A DNA stretch of 46,614 bases from GCA-2715645 sp042095375 (lineage in GTDB: Bacteria; Bacteroidota; Bacteroidia; Cytophagales; MED-G16), in contig JBELBJ010000007.1 in NCBI GenBank assembly GCA_042095375.1, positions 1-46,614 of the forward strand, written 5' to 3'. Positions within the stretch are counted from its first letter, which is position 1; every line of letters starts with the position of its first letter. The translations under genes and the position numbers were made by a program. Shown here piece by piece: positions 8,677-17,023 of the stretch. The notes under the pieces are model-generated. The model saw nothing but the letters and a program-made list of their open reading frames with translations. It did no database searches and was not told the DNA's origin.

Positions 8677-10455
8677 ATGAAAATTAAAAAAACTATATTT
8701 CAATTAATCATAATATTTTCCCCTTTTCACTTATTGTTTTCTCAGGATGCTTATGAAACTTTTATAAAGGGTAAAAAACTTTTTTATCAAAAAAATTATT
8801 CAGAAGCAATTTTTTATTTTGATTCCTTAGGGTCTTCAGATAATGAATTTAAAATTTATTCAATTTATTATTCCGGGCTATGTGATTTTAATTTAAATAA
8901 ACTTGAAAGTGCTCAAAGAAAATTTGAGGATATAAAATCTAACCATTTACGTTGGCCTCAAATTGATGAAGTTAATTATTGGCTTGTAAGATTACTATTA
9001 GAAAAAAATGAATATGAATTTTCTTTTAAAACGTTTTCTGATATTAAATCGAATAATATAAAAAATGAACTTTATAATTTTTTAGATCAAAAAGTTGAAA
9101 AGATAAATGATTTTAATAAGTTAAGAAAATGGCATGAAATTTATCCAAATAATAATGTGATATCAAAATATTTTGGTAGAAAATTATTAAATGAACCATT
9201 AGATAAAGATATAATTAATAAAATTCAAAATATTCTTTCTAATGTATCTAAAGAAAACTTATTTATTGATAATGAAAATTATATTTTTAAAATAGCTGTT
9301 TTATTACCGTTTATGTATAATGAAAATGATAATTCATCTATTATAAGAAATAATAAGTTTATTATGGATTTATATAACGGAATGAGAATTGCTATAAATC
9401 ATTTAGATTCATTGGGAGTCAACATAAAATTATATCCATATGATACCAAAAGAGATCCAAACGTTGTAAAAGATATTTTGAAATCAAGTTCTTTTAATAA
9501 GATGGATTTAATAATTGGTCCTTTATACACAAGTCCTGTAAAATTAGTTAGTCAATATTGTCTTGAGAATAAGATATTTATGATTAACCCCTTATCAAAT
9601 AATAATGAAATTATTGATAATAATAAGTATTCAATGCTTTTTTTGCCAAGCAATAAGACTTTAGCTATAAAAGCTGCTTATTATGCAAGAAAAAAATTTA
9701 ATAAAAATAAAAATGCAATAATCTTTTATGAGAATAATAAAGTTGATTCTCTAATTGCATCTATTTATGAAAATGAAATGGAATCATATGGTTTTAATTT
9801 TATATACAAACAAAAAGTAAATTTGGAAGATTCAAGATTAATATTAGATTCATTAACTAATTCTTATGAACTTATCTTATCAAAACAAGAAGCAGACTCA
9901 ATTAGTGAAATACCAGGTAGGGTTGTTAAAGATGGAAGAGGAATTGAAAAGCTTGATACTATATATAAATATGAAGAAAAGTTCTATATAGATGACGATT
10001 CAATAGGGCATGTATTTACTGTATCATCTAATTCTCTTCTTAGTTCTAATACATTAAGCGCTGTTGATGTTAGAAATGATACAATCTCGGTTTTGGGTTT
10101 TGATGATTGGCTAAATTATGATGTAAACACTTTTGATCAATTAAAACGATTAGATGTTTCTTTTATTAGTACAAAATATATCAATTTTAATTCTGAAATT
10201 TCAAATTTTATTAAGGATAAATTTATAAATTCTTATGCTGAGGTTCCTTCAGAAAATTTATTTATTGGTTTTGGACTTATTAATATGATAGGAAAGATTG
10301 TTGATAAGTATGGTAGTTATTTTCAGTTTGGATTACGTAACGAAAACTTAATTGAAGGAGATGTTTTTGAAAGTTTTCAGTACAATTTTATGAATGATAA
10401 TCAATTTGTCCCAATACTTAAAATAATAGATTCCGAATTAAAAATTGATAATTAA
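8677..10455 (+). CDS. Exported TPR plus type 1 periplasmic-binding-fold protein
   Basis: 592 residues with a signal peptide cleaved near residue 22 (LLFSQ|DA). Residues about 24-150 show helical repeats of TPR type (YETFIKGKKLFYQKNYSEAI, YSGLCDFNLNKLESAQRKFE). From about residue 205 the sequence follows a type 1 periplasmic-binding (Leu/Ile/Val-binding-like) fold: FKIAVLLPFM, LYNGMRIAINHLDSLGVNIKLYPYDTKRD (read in two parts), and DLIIGPLYTSPVKLVSQYC. In many Flavobacteria the gene after guaA encodes a LysM plus binding-fold protein; here no LysM is seen. No ABC permease or ATPase genes are nearby, so it is more likely an envelope-sensing or cell-wall factor (compare LpoA) than a transporter part. 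Function is inferred. Confidence 0.72.
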   Translation: MKIKKTIFQLIIIFSPFHLLFSQDAYETFIKGKKLFYQKNYSEAIFYFDSLGSSDNEFKIYSIYYSGLCDFNLNKLESAQRKFEDIKSNHLRWPQIDEVNYWLVRLLLEKNEYEFSFKTFSDIKSNNIKNELYNFLDQKVEKINDFNKLRKWHEIYPNNNVISKYFGRKLLNEPLDKDIINKIQNILSNVSKENLFIDNENYIFKIAVLLPFMYNENDNSSIIRNNKFIMDLYNGMRIAINHLDSLGVNIKLYPYDTKRDPNVVKDILKSSSFNKMDLIIGPLYTSPVKLVSQYCLENKIFMINPLSNNNEIIDNNKYSMLFLPSNKTLAIKAAYYARKKFNKNKNAIIFYENNKVDSLIASIYENEMESYGFNFIYKQKVNLEDSRLILDSLTNSYELILSKQEADSISEIPGRVVKDGRGIEKLDTIYKYEEKFYIDDDSIGHVFTVSSNSLLSSNTLSAVDVRNDTISVLGFDDWLNYDVNTFDQLKRLDVSFISTKYINFNSEISNFIKDKFINSYAEVPSENLFIGFGLINMIGKIVDKYGSYFQFGLRNENLIEGDVFESFQYNFMNDNQFVPILKIIDSELKIDN

Positions 10456-10460
10456 AGAAA

Positions 10461-11189
10461 ATGATTCAAAAAAGCTTATTTATTAATATAGGAAATTTAT
10501 TTTTTAGATATAGGAGTTACCTTCCAATTCCTATTATTTTATTAGCTTTTTATATCTATTATATTTCTCCAATCATTAAAATAGATTCATTCATGTTTAA
10601 TTCTTGTTTGTCAATCTCCTTAACAGGATTATTAATTAGAATCTTCGTTGTTGGTCATTCTTTTGATAAAACTTCAGGAAGAAATACTAAATCTCAACTT
10701 GCTTTAAAAATAAATAAAACAGGGATATATTCACTTATTAGACATCCATTGTATCTTGGTAATTTTCTTATTTGGTTTGGAGTATCATTAATTACATATA
10801 ATTTATACTTTGTAATACTTTCATTAGTTTCTTATTGGTTTATTTATATTCCAATTATTTTGGCTGAGGAAGATTATCTTATTAAAAAATTTAAAAATGA
10901 ATATAAATTATATTCATCAAGTATTCCAGCTATAATTCCTAATTTTAGAAAATGGATACCACCAGAGTTATCTTTTAATTATAAAAAAGTTTTATTGAAT
11001 GAAAAAAATGGTTTACTAGGAATATTTTCAATTTTTTATATTTTTAAATGTCTTGATCAATATAAAAAAAATGAAAGTTTATATGAATTCAATTCAATGT
11101 TTTTCCTTTTTATTATTAGTCTATTATTTTACTTATCGGTTAAAATATATCAAAAATTAAACAAAGTTTATTTTGATACATCTGATTGA
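10461..11189 (+). CDS. Isoprenylcysteine carboxyl methyltransferase-like membrane protein
   Basis: 242-residue integral membrane protein with about five to six hydrophobic segments. The ICMT/phospholipid-methyltransferase signature is clear: LIRHPLYLGNFLIWFGVSL near residue 92, and AEEDYLIKKFKNEYKLYSS near 135, the conserved E-E-x-x-L and F-x-x-x-Y pattern. Bacterial members methylate unknown lipids or proteins using S-adenosylmethionine. It begins 5 bases after the binding-fold gene, so it is probably cotranscribed with guaA. The 3' end overlaps the convergent sppA gene by 22 bases. Confidence 0.8.
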   Translation: MIQKSLFINIGNLFFRYRSYLPIPIILLAFYIYYISPIIKIDSFMFNSCLSISLTGLLIRIFVVGHSFDKTSGRNTKSQLALKINKTGIYSLIRHPLYLGNFLIWFGVSLITYNLYFVILSLVSYWFIYIPIILAEEDYLIKKFKNEYKLYSSSIPAIIPNFRKWIPPELSFNYKKVLLNEKNGLLGIFSIFYIFKCLDQYKKNESLYEFNSMFFLFIISLLFYLSVKIYQKLNKVYFDTSD

Positions 11190-12949
11190 AACTCCATCCT
11201 CATATGAATTGGATCATACAATTCAGCTTTAGTGATTGATTTGATCAACCAATTATCTATTTTTGGAATATATTTTGAATTTACAAAATTAACTTGATTT
11301 AATGATGCAACCAGTTTTTCAATTGATGATTTTTGTCTTGGATATTCAACAATTTGATATTTTTCAATTTTAGCTTTATTAGCAGCAATTTTAATTGCAT
11401 CATCCATGTTACCAAGAATATCCACTAAATTAATTTCTTTTGATCTTTCCCCATAATAGACTCTACCTCTAGCTATTTCATTTACATCTTCTTTACTCAT
11501 TTTTCTTCCTATGGAAACTACATTCAAAAAATCATCATATATTTGATTTACTCCTCTTTGAACTAGATTCTTTTCTTTTTTATTAAGTGGTTTTAATAAA
11601 TTAATTTCTCCTATATTTTGACTGGTTTTAATCTCATCAATATTAATTTTTAGCTTATTTTTTACTAATCCTGATAAATCTGGTACAACTCCAAAAACTC
11701 CAATTGAACCAAGAATACTATGTTTTGATGAAATTAAAGTATCGGCTGGCATTCCAATATAGTATCCGCCTGATGCACAAACATCAGACATATAAACAAT
11801 TACTGACTTCTTTTTATTTAAAAGCTCTATTTCTCTGTGAATTATATCAGAAGCAAATGCACTTCCCCCTCCTGAATTAATATAAAAAATAACAGATTTA
11901 ATGTTTTTATTTTTTTTTATTTTTTTTATTTCTTTAATTATACTTTCAGAAAAAATACCCTCATCTCCTTTGCCAGGGAGAATACCTCCCAATGCATACA
12001 GAATAGCAATTTTATCCTTGGAGTAGTTATGTTTAGTTTTAACGGTTGTTTTATAATCTAAAAATGAAACTTTATTATATGAAGAGTCAATTTTTAATTT
12101 TAAAAAATCATCAAATTGATCACTATAAAATAATGTGTCAACCAAATTATTATTTATTGCATCGCTTAAAAGCTCAGTTTCATAATTATTGATAAAATTA
12201 ATTAATGAGTTTCTTTTTAGGTTTCTTGATTCTGATATATCAGTCAAATAAAAATTAAATCTTTCATTTAAAAATTCAGAATATTGTTTCTTATTTTCTT
12301 CACTAAATTCATTTCTAACGTAAGTTTCTGCAGCTCCCTTAAATTCTCCTACTCTAAACAGTTCAATTTTAATTCCTAATTCATCAAACAATTCTTTATA
12401 AAAGAAGTCATAAATACCAAAACCACTAATATTTATAAATCCTGGAGGTGATACAGATATTAAATCACTAATAGAAGATAGATAATATGAGCTTTTAGTA
12501 TAATAATCTGAATGAGAATAAATAGGTTTTAATTCTCTAAATGATAATAAAATATCTCTAACCTGTTTCAATTTATTAAAGGGAATTGAAGCATCTTCGA
12601 GATTTAAAACAATACTTCTAATATTATTATCATTTTTTGCTGAATCAATTAAAATTTTAAAAGTTCTTAAACTGATTTTTTCTTTATTTAAATCTTCATT
12701 TAAACCTGGTAAAGTAAATCCAAAATCAATATCTAAATCATCACCTTTCAAATCTCTATCTCCAATTATACTTATATCATCAATAAATAGGATAGAATTT
12801 TCTTTTAATTCGATAGTATCTGATTTATCATCTGATGATGAAAATACAGCGACCATTACAGTGAAAATTATAAAAATTAAAAATATACTAACAAAGAATC
12901 CAATAATATTTGTTACAACATTTTTTAAAATATTTTTCAAAAAATTCAT
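11168..12949 (-). CDS. sppA: Signal peptide peptidase SppA, 67K type
   Basis: A 593-residue membrane protease that degrades leftover signal peptides. One N-terminal membrane segment (residues 11-36) is followed by two tandem S49 domains, as in the E. coli enzyme. The catalytic dyad is present: general base K204 in VGEFKGAAE and nucleophile S393 in DVCASGGYYIGMPAD. The oxyanion-region INSGGGSAFASD also matches. The gene has a good promoter of its own (12966-12994) overlapping the end of kdsB, so it need not depend on kdsB transcription. The start is an ATG at 12949. Confidence 0.95.
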   Translation of the reverse strand: MNFLKNILKNVVTNIIGFFVSIFLIFIIFTVMVAVFSSSDDKSDTIELKENSILFIDDISIIGDRDLKGDDLDIDFGFTLPGLNEDLNKEKISLRTFKILIDSAKNDNNIRSIVLNLEDASIPFNKLKQVRDILLSFRELKPIYSHSDYYTKSSYYLSSISDLISVSPPGFINISGFGIYDFFYKELFDELGIKIELFRVGEFKGAAETYVRNEFSEENKKQYSEFLNERFNFYLTDISESRNLKRNSLINFINNYETELLSDAINNNLVDTLFYSDQFDDFLKLKIDSSYNKVSFLDYKTTVKTKHNYSKDKIAILYALGGILPGKGDEGIFSESIIKEIKKIKKNKNIKSVIFYINSGGGSAFASDIIHREIELLNKKKSVIVYMSDVCASGGYYIGMPADTLISSKHSILGSIGVFGVVPDLSGLVKNKLKINIDEIKTSQNIGEINLLKPLNKKEKNLVQRGVNQIYDDFLNVVSIGRKMSKEDVNEIARGRVYYGERSKEINLVDILGNMDDAIKIAANKAKIEKYQIVEYPRQKSSIEKLVASLNQVNFVNSKYIPKIDNWLIKSITKAELYDPIHMRMEFQSDVSK

Positions 12950-12965
12950 TTATCTTAATTTTTTA

Positions 12966-12994
12966 CAAATATAATTTTTAAATGTTTAAAACAA
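12966..12994 (-). promoter_or_regulatory. Bacteroidota-type promoter for sppA
   Basis: On the minus strand TTG (12994-12992), an 18-base spacer and TATATTTG (12973-12966) match the Bacteroidota -33/-7 consensus. The -7 box ends 17 bases from the sppA ATG, so the leader would be very short. The -33 part lies inside the last codons of kdsB. Confidence 0.6.
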
Positions 12995-13694
12995 TTTTAT
13001 TTGCATTAATTAAATCCTCTTCTGTATCTATACCAAAAGAATCTTCTTTTGTAATAGCTAATTTAATCTTATAATTATTTTCTAACCATCTTAATTGCTC
13101 TAATGACTCTATTTTTTCTAGTTCTGATTTTGGTAGTTTTGTGATTTTTTCAATTATGTTTTTTTTAAATCCATATAAGCCTATATGTTTATAATAAATT
13201 GCACTTTCATTATAGATTGGAATTATATTTCTTGAAAAATATAACGCATTTTTTTCTTTATCCATTACAACTTTAATTACACTATTTTTTTTGAGTTCTT
13301 CGTTGTATGAAGTTTTTTTCACAAGGCTACATATTTTATTTTCTCCATTACATATGTCAATTAAAGTATCAATTTGATTTTTTTTAATAAACGGTTCATC
13401 TCCTTGAATATTTACAACATAATCATAAGAAATATTTATTTTATTTAATGCTTCAGATACTCTTTCAGTCCCATTTGATGGTTTTGAAGAGGTCATTATA
13501 ACCTCAGCAAAACTTTCAACATGATTTTTTATTTCTTGACTATCTGTAGTTACAATTACTTTATCAAATCTTTTACATTTTATAGATTGTTCATAAACCC
13601 TCTGAATCATAGACTTATTTCCAATTTTTTTTAAAGGTTTTCCAGGAAGTCTTTTTGATTCCATCCTCGAAGGAATTACAGCAATATATCTCAC
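12978..13694 (-). CDS. kdsB: 3-deoxy-manno-octulosonate cytidylyltransferase (CMP-KDO synthetase)
   Basis: Activates KDO with CTP for lipopolysaccharide core synthesis (cytoplasm). 238 residues, normal for the family. Motifs: AVIPSRMESKRLPGKPL (5-21) binding CTP, VIVTTDSQEI (47-55), VVNIQGDEPFI (93-103) and the C-terminal GIDTEEDL. The start codon is GTG, and its G is also the last base of the upstream nfeD-like gene's TAG, so translation is probably coupled. This shows that the organism makes KDO-containing LPS. Confidence 0.95.
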   Translation of the reverse strand: MRYIAVIPSRMESKRLPGKPLKKIGNKSMIQRVYEQSIKCKRFDKVIVTTDSQEIKNHVESFAEVIMTSSKPSNGTERVSEALNKINISYDYVVNIQGDEPFIKKNQIDTLIDICNGENKICSLVKKTSYNEELKKNSVIKVVMDKEKNALYFSRNIIPIYNESAIYYKHIGLYGFKKNIIEKITKLPKSELEKIESLEQLRWLENNYKIKLAITKEDSFGIDTEEDLINANKIVLNI

Positions 13695-15046
13695 TAGGTT
13701 ATTTGTTTAACTTTTATTGATGCACCTTCATTTTCTACTACCTCAATATTTATATTTTTATCAATGTATTCTCCAAAAGTTGAGGCATCAAATATTTTAT
13801 TATCAATAATAACTTTTCCACTAGGTCTAAGAACCGTAAATGATTTACCTCTTTTACCTATTATATCATTATTACTTATTTTAGATGTGAATCCTTTATC
13901 GGAATCTTGAATATTATCTAGAGATATTTTTTTAAAATATTGTGATTCAGAGAGCTTGACCCCACCAAAAAATAAAAGAACTATAAAGCCAATTACTGCA
14001 AGAAGAACTGAGCCTGTTGCATTAAAAAGTTCGGTTGGGAAAACAAAAGTAAAATCAAGAAAATCATTATTAACCATTATTAAAACTAGGGAACTGATTG
14101 TGAATAATAAGCCAAGAATGCCAAAAAAACCAAATCCAGGAATAACAAAAATTTCAATGCCAATTAATATTATTCCAACTAAAAACATTAATATTTCCCA
14201 ATTTTCAGCAAGGCCATTAAGGTAGTATGGCGTTAGATATAAAATACCAGCTATAATTGCAGCCATTATTGGAAACCCAACACCAGGAGTTTGAAGTTCA
14301 AAGTAAATTCCTCCTAAAATGATAAGAATTAAAACACTACTTATCATGGGATTCAAGAAAAAGGAAATAATATTTTCAGTAGAACTTAGTTCAAATTTGT
14401 TAATTTCATAATTATCATAATTTAAGTGGTTCATTAATTCATCTATTGAATTAATTTCTGCTTCACAAAATCCGTTTTTTATAGCTTCTGATGTAGAAAA
14501 TGTTATCACTTTTCCTTCTTGAGATAAACTATCTATTTTAACATCTTGATCAACCATTGCTTCAGCAATATTTGGATCTCTATTTTTAGCCTCAGCAGTA
14601 GACCTCATTATAGATCTCATATATGACTGGTATTTGTCAGGTGCAGCATTTCCATCAGCAGTTACTACGGTTGCAGCACCAATACTTGCTCCACTACTCA
14701 TATATATACTATCACAAGCAATTGAAATCAAGGCTCCAGCTGATGCAGCATCCTTATTTATCCATGAGTAAATTGGTTTATCAAAGTCTAATATTCTTGT
14801 TCTAATATCATCAGCATCATTTAATGCACCACCATAAGTATCCATTTCAATAATTATTATATCATAATCTTTTTTTTCAACTTCTTCTAACATTAGTTTT
14901 GTATACCTATTTATTCTCGGATCAATATTTTGTTTTATTTCAACAAGAAGAACGTTAAGTTTTTTCTCTTGCGAAAAAGAAGTATTAATTTTGAGTACAA
15001 TGAATATTAGTAAAAAAATATAAATTATTTTATGTTCTAGTTTCAT
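13694..15046 (-). CDS. NfeD-family membrane serine protease (ClpP-class plus NfeD domain)
   Basis: 450 residues: a signal or anchor at 6-25, a ClpP-type serine protease domain with the strand DTYGG (69-73), putative nucleophile S102 in DAASAGALIS and putative base K138 (by analogy with archaeal PH1510, an inference), then several membrane helices (about 230-360) and a C-terminal OB-fold NfeD domain containing GKRGKSFTVLRPSGKV. Family members act in membrane protein quality control, often with stomatin partners; no stomatin gene is in the window. It is the first gene of a leftward nfeD-like, kdsB, sppA run and is divergent from the LysM gene by 28 bases. Confidence 0.9.
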   Translation of the reverse strand: MKLEHKIIYIFLLIFIVLKINTSFSQEKKLNVLLVEIKQNIDPRINRYTKLMLEEVEKKDYDIIIIEMDTYGGALNDADDIRTRILDFDKPIYSWINKDAASAGALISIACDSIYMSSGASIGAATVVTADGNAAPDKYQSYMRSIMRSTAEAKNRDPNIAEAMVDQDVKIDSLSQEGKVITFSTSEAIKNGFCEAEINSIDELMNHLNYDNYEINKFELSSTENIISFFLNPMISSVLILIILGGIYFELQTPGVGFPIMAAIIAGILYLTPYYLNGLAENWEILMFLVGIILIGIEIFVIPGFGFFGILGLLFTISSLVLIMVNNDFLDFTFVFPTELFNATGSVLLAVIGFIVLLFFGGVKLSESQYFKKISLDNIQDSDKGFTSKISNNDIIGKRGKSFTVLRPSGKVIIDNKIFDASTFGEYIDKNINIEVVENEGASIKVKQIT

Positions 15047-15074
15047 AGTACAAAATTAATACATTACTAGTTAA

Positions 15075-15632
15075 ATGTTTTTTATAAACTATAAATTCTG
15101 TCTTTTAATTTTCTTTTTTAATTTGACTTACTTTGAATCAATTTCAAGTGAATTAAATGACACAATTTTTCATAATGTTGAGAAAGGAGAAACATTATTC
15201 TCGATTTCTAAAAAATATAATCTTTCAATAGATGATTTGAAAAATTGGAATAATTTTAAAAATAATAATCTTTCAATAAATCAAAAAATTATAATTATTA
15301 ATCAATCAACAATTATAAAAACTGAAAGAACTGAAAAAACGTACGATGAAAAATTTCCAGGAATTTTAAAAGAGGAAGGTTTTGCATCTTCAATAGAAGA
15401 ATCTATGGAGTCAACTAAGCATTTAGCTTTGCACAAAACTGCAACAGTTGGAACTATTCTTTTTGTTAAAAATCAAATGAATGATTTAAAAGTTATGGTC
15501 AGAGTTATTGGAAAATTGCCTGATACTGGTTCAAATCAAAAAATAGTCATTAGATTATCAAAAATAGCTTTTTCTAAATTAGATCCTATAGATCCAATAA
15601 TTCCTGTAGAATTATCTTATCTTGAAAACTAA
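15075..15632 (+). CDS. LysM plus RlpA-like double-psi beta-barrel exported protein
   Basis: 185 residues with an N-terminal hydrophobic signal (about residues 1-24). A LysM peptidoglycan-binding module lies at about 34-78 (HNVEKGETLFSISKKYNLSI, then NNLSINQKIIII). The C-terminal part (about 95-184) has the RlpA-like barrel seen in Bacteroidota LysM proteins: KHLALHKTATVGTILFVKN, VMVRVIGKLPDTG and KIVIRLSKIAF. A cell-wall role in the periplasm is likely; lytic activity has not been shown for this branch. The stop overlaps the convergent pyrE stop by 4 bases. Confidence 0.85.
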   Translation: MFFINYKFCLLIFFFNLTYFESISSELNDTIFHNVEKGETLFSISKKYNLSIDDLKNWNNFKNNNLSINQKIIIINQSTIIKTERTEKTYDEKFPGILKEEGFASSIEESMESTKHLALHKTATVGTILFVKNQMNDLKVMVRVIGKLPDTGSNQKIVIRLSKIAFSKLDPIDPIIPVELSYLEN

Positions 15633-16264
15633 CTACTATAACTAGTCCCCTTATCTGGATTTTTTCTCCAATTTTCTAAAAAATCTATTTCTTTTGAACT
15701 AATTATTTTTTTTGCTTTTACTAATTCAATTAAATCATAATAATCACACAGATTGATAACTTTTATATTATTGGATTTAAAATTGGTTTTAGAAATTTCA
15801 AAATTGTAATTAAATATACATGTTAAGCCTAATACATTACATTTTCTTTCTTTTATGGCATCAATCGCTTTTAATGAACTTCCACCTGTTGAAATCAAAT
15901 CTTCTATAACTAAAACATTAGAATTCATTTTTAAGTCTCCTTCTATCATATTTTTCATCCCATGTTTTTTAGCAGTTGATCTCACATAAACCAAAGGTAA
16001 ATTAAGCTCTTTGGCAACAAGTGAAGCTTGTGGTATTCCTGCAGTTGCTACACCTGCTATAACATCTATTTTATTGAAATTTGATGTAATTTTATTAATC
16101 AACTGAGCAGTGATATTATCTCTTATTTCTGGATATGATAGGGATATTCTATTATCGCAATATATTGGTGACTTCCATCCAGAGGCCCAGACAAATGGGT
16201 TTTTCAAATTAATTTTTATAGAATTAATTGAAATTAGAGAAGATATAATTTTTTGTACACTCAT
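15629..16264 (-). CDS. pyrE: Orotate phosphoribosyltransferase
   Basis: Joins orotate to PRPP to give OMP in pyrimidine synthesis (cytoplasm). 211 residues, normal length. The PRPP-binding loop VLVIEDLISTGGSS is clear, the flexible catalytic loop reads YVRSTAKKHGMKNMIEG, and the N-terminal part contains FVWASGWKSPIYCDNR as in other PyrE proteins. It is divergent from the NUDIX gene across 72 bases. Confidence 0.96.
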   Translation of the reverse strand: MSVQKIISSLISINSIKINLKNPFVWASGWKSPIYCDNRISLSYPEIRDNITAQLINKITSNFNKIDVIAGVATAGIPQASLVAKELNLPLVYVRSTAKKHGMKNMIEGDLKMNSNVLVIEDLISTGGSSLKAIDAIKERKCNVLGLTCIFNYNFEISKTNFKSNNIKVINLCDYYDLIELVKAKKIISSKEIDFLENWRKNPDKGTSYSS

Positions 16265-16279
16265 TTATAGATTAATTAA

Positions 16280-16287
16280 CAAAAATA
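16280..16287 (-). promoter_or_regulatory. Possible -7 element (TATTTTTG) for pyrE
   Basis: On the minus strand TATTTTTG fits TAnnTTTG and lies 15 bases before the pyrE ATG. The nearest upstream TTG is 28 bases away, outside the usual 17-23 spacing, so this is weak. Confidence 0.3.
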
Positions 16288-16336
16288 ATTCGATTTATTT
16301 TAATATTTTACATTTCAATAATTGATTTTTTCCAAT

Positions 16337-17023
16337 ATGAAAAGAATTTTTATTAATGATATACCAGTATTATTTAGAAATTTAGATAATTCAAAGTTGA
16401 AAGTTGAAAATTATGATACTTTAATAGATGGATCTTCTGGAATAATTCATACTAAACTACGAGCAAGAGTATTAATTTATGATGCATTGCCAGATTCAAT
16501 AGATTCATTATTAAAGATAATGACTGAAAAAAAACTCAAAAAAACTTATTCTGTAACATTTACTTTGAAAAACAAAAAAGAAGTAATAAAACACTTAAAG
16601 AAAAAATTTAAATTAATTAAAGCGGCTGGTGGTATTGTTCAAAATAGAGAAAACAAAATTTTATTCATTTACAGATTAGGTAAGTGGGATCTTCCAAAAG
16701 GCAAAAAAGATAAAGGTGAAAAAATAAAAAATTGTGCTGTAAGAGAAGTTGAAGAGGAAACAAATACCAAGGTTAAAATTGAAAAAAAAACTTGTACAAC
16801 ATGGCACACCTATACTAGATATAAAAAGTTTATTCTAAAGAAAACTGTTTGGTACAAAATGAAATGCATTGATGATTCAAAAATGAAAGGGCAAAAGAAA
16901 GAAAAAATTGAAAAAGTCAGATGGATGGAAAATAAAATTATAAATGAGATATTGATCAATTCATATAAAAGTTTATCTTATGTGATGAAGAAATATTATA
17001 ATAAGTACCAACTAAATACTTGA
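16337..17023 (+). CDS. NUDIX hydrolase
   Basis: 228 residues from the ATG at 16337; a TTG five codons upstream is in frame but gives an unlikely N-terminus. The Nudix box is visible as GKKDKGEKIKNCAVREVEEE, with the usual Gly near its end replaced by Asn (EEETN). AAGGIVQNRENKILFIYRLGKWDLPKG precedes it, read in two parts. About 100 extra residues precede the Nudix fold and are not recognised. It should hydrolyse a nucleoside diphosphate linked to another group; the substrate cannot be told. The 3' end overlaps the convergent aminotransferase gene by 12 bases. Confidence 0.88.
   Translation: MKRIFINDIPVLFRNLDNSKLKVENYDTLIDGSSGIIHTKLRARVLIYDALPDSIDSLLKIMTEKKLKKTYSVTFTLKNKKEVIKHLKKKFKLIKAAGGIVQNRENKILFIYRLGKWDLPKGKKDKGEKIKNCAVREVEEETNTKVKIEKKTCTTWHTYTRYKKFILKKTVWYKMKCIDDSKMKGQKKEKIEKVRWMENKIINEILINSYKSLSYVMKKYYNKYQLNT

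Noticed and set aside
13956..14225. Open frame antisense to the membrane part of the NfeD-type gene
   Set aside because: Pure Lys/Pro/Ile-rich shadow of hydrophobic codons on the other strand; no start signal and no family resemblance.
15051..15058. TAATTTTG box on the minus strand before the NfeD-type gene
   Set aside because: Only 4 bases from the ATG and without a -33 TTG; a promoter there would give no leader.
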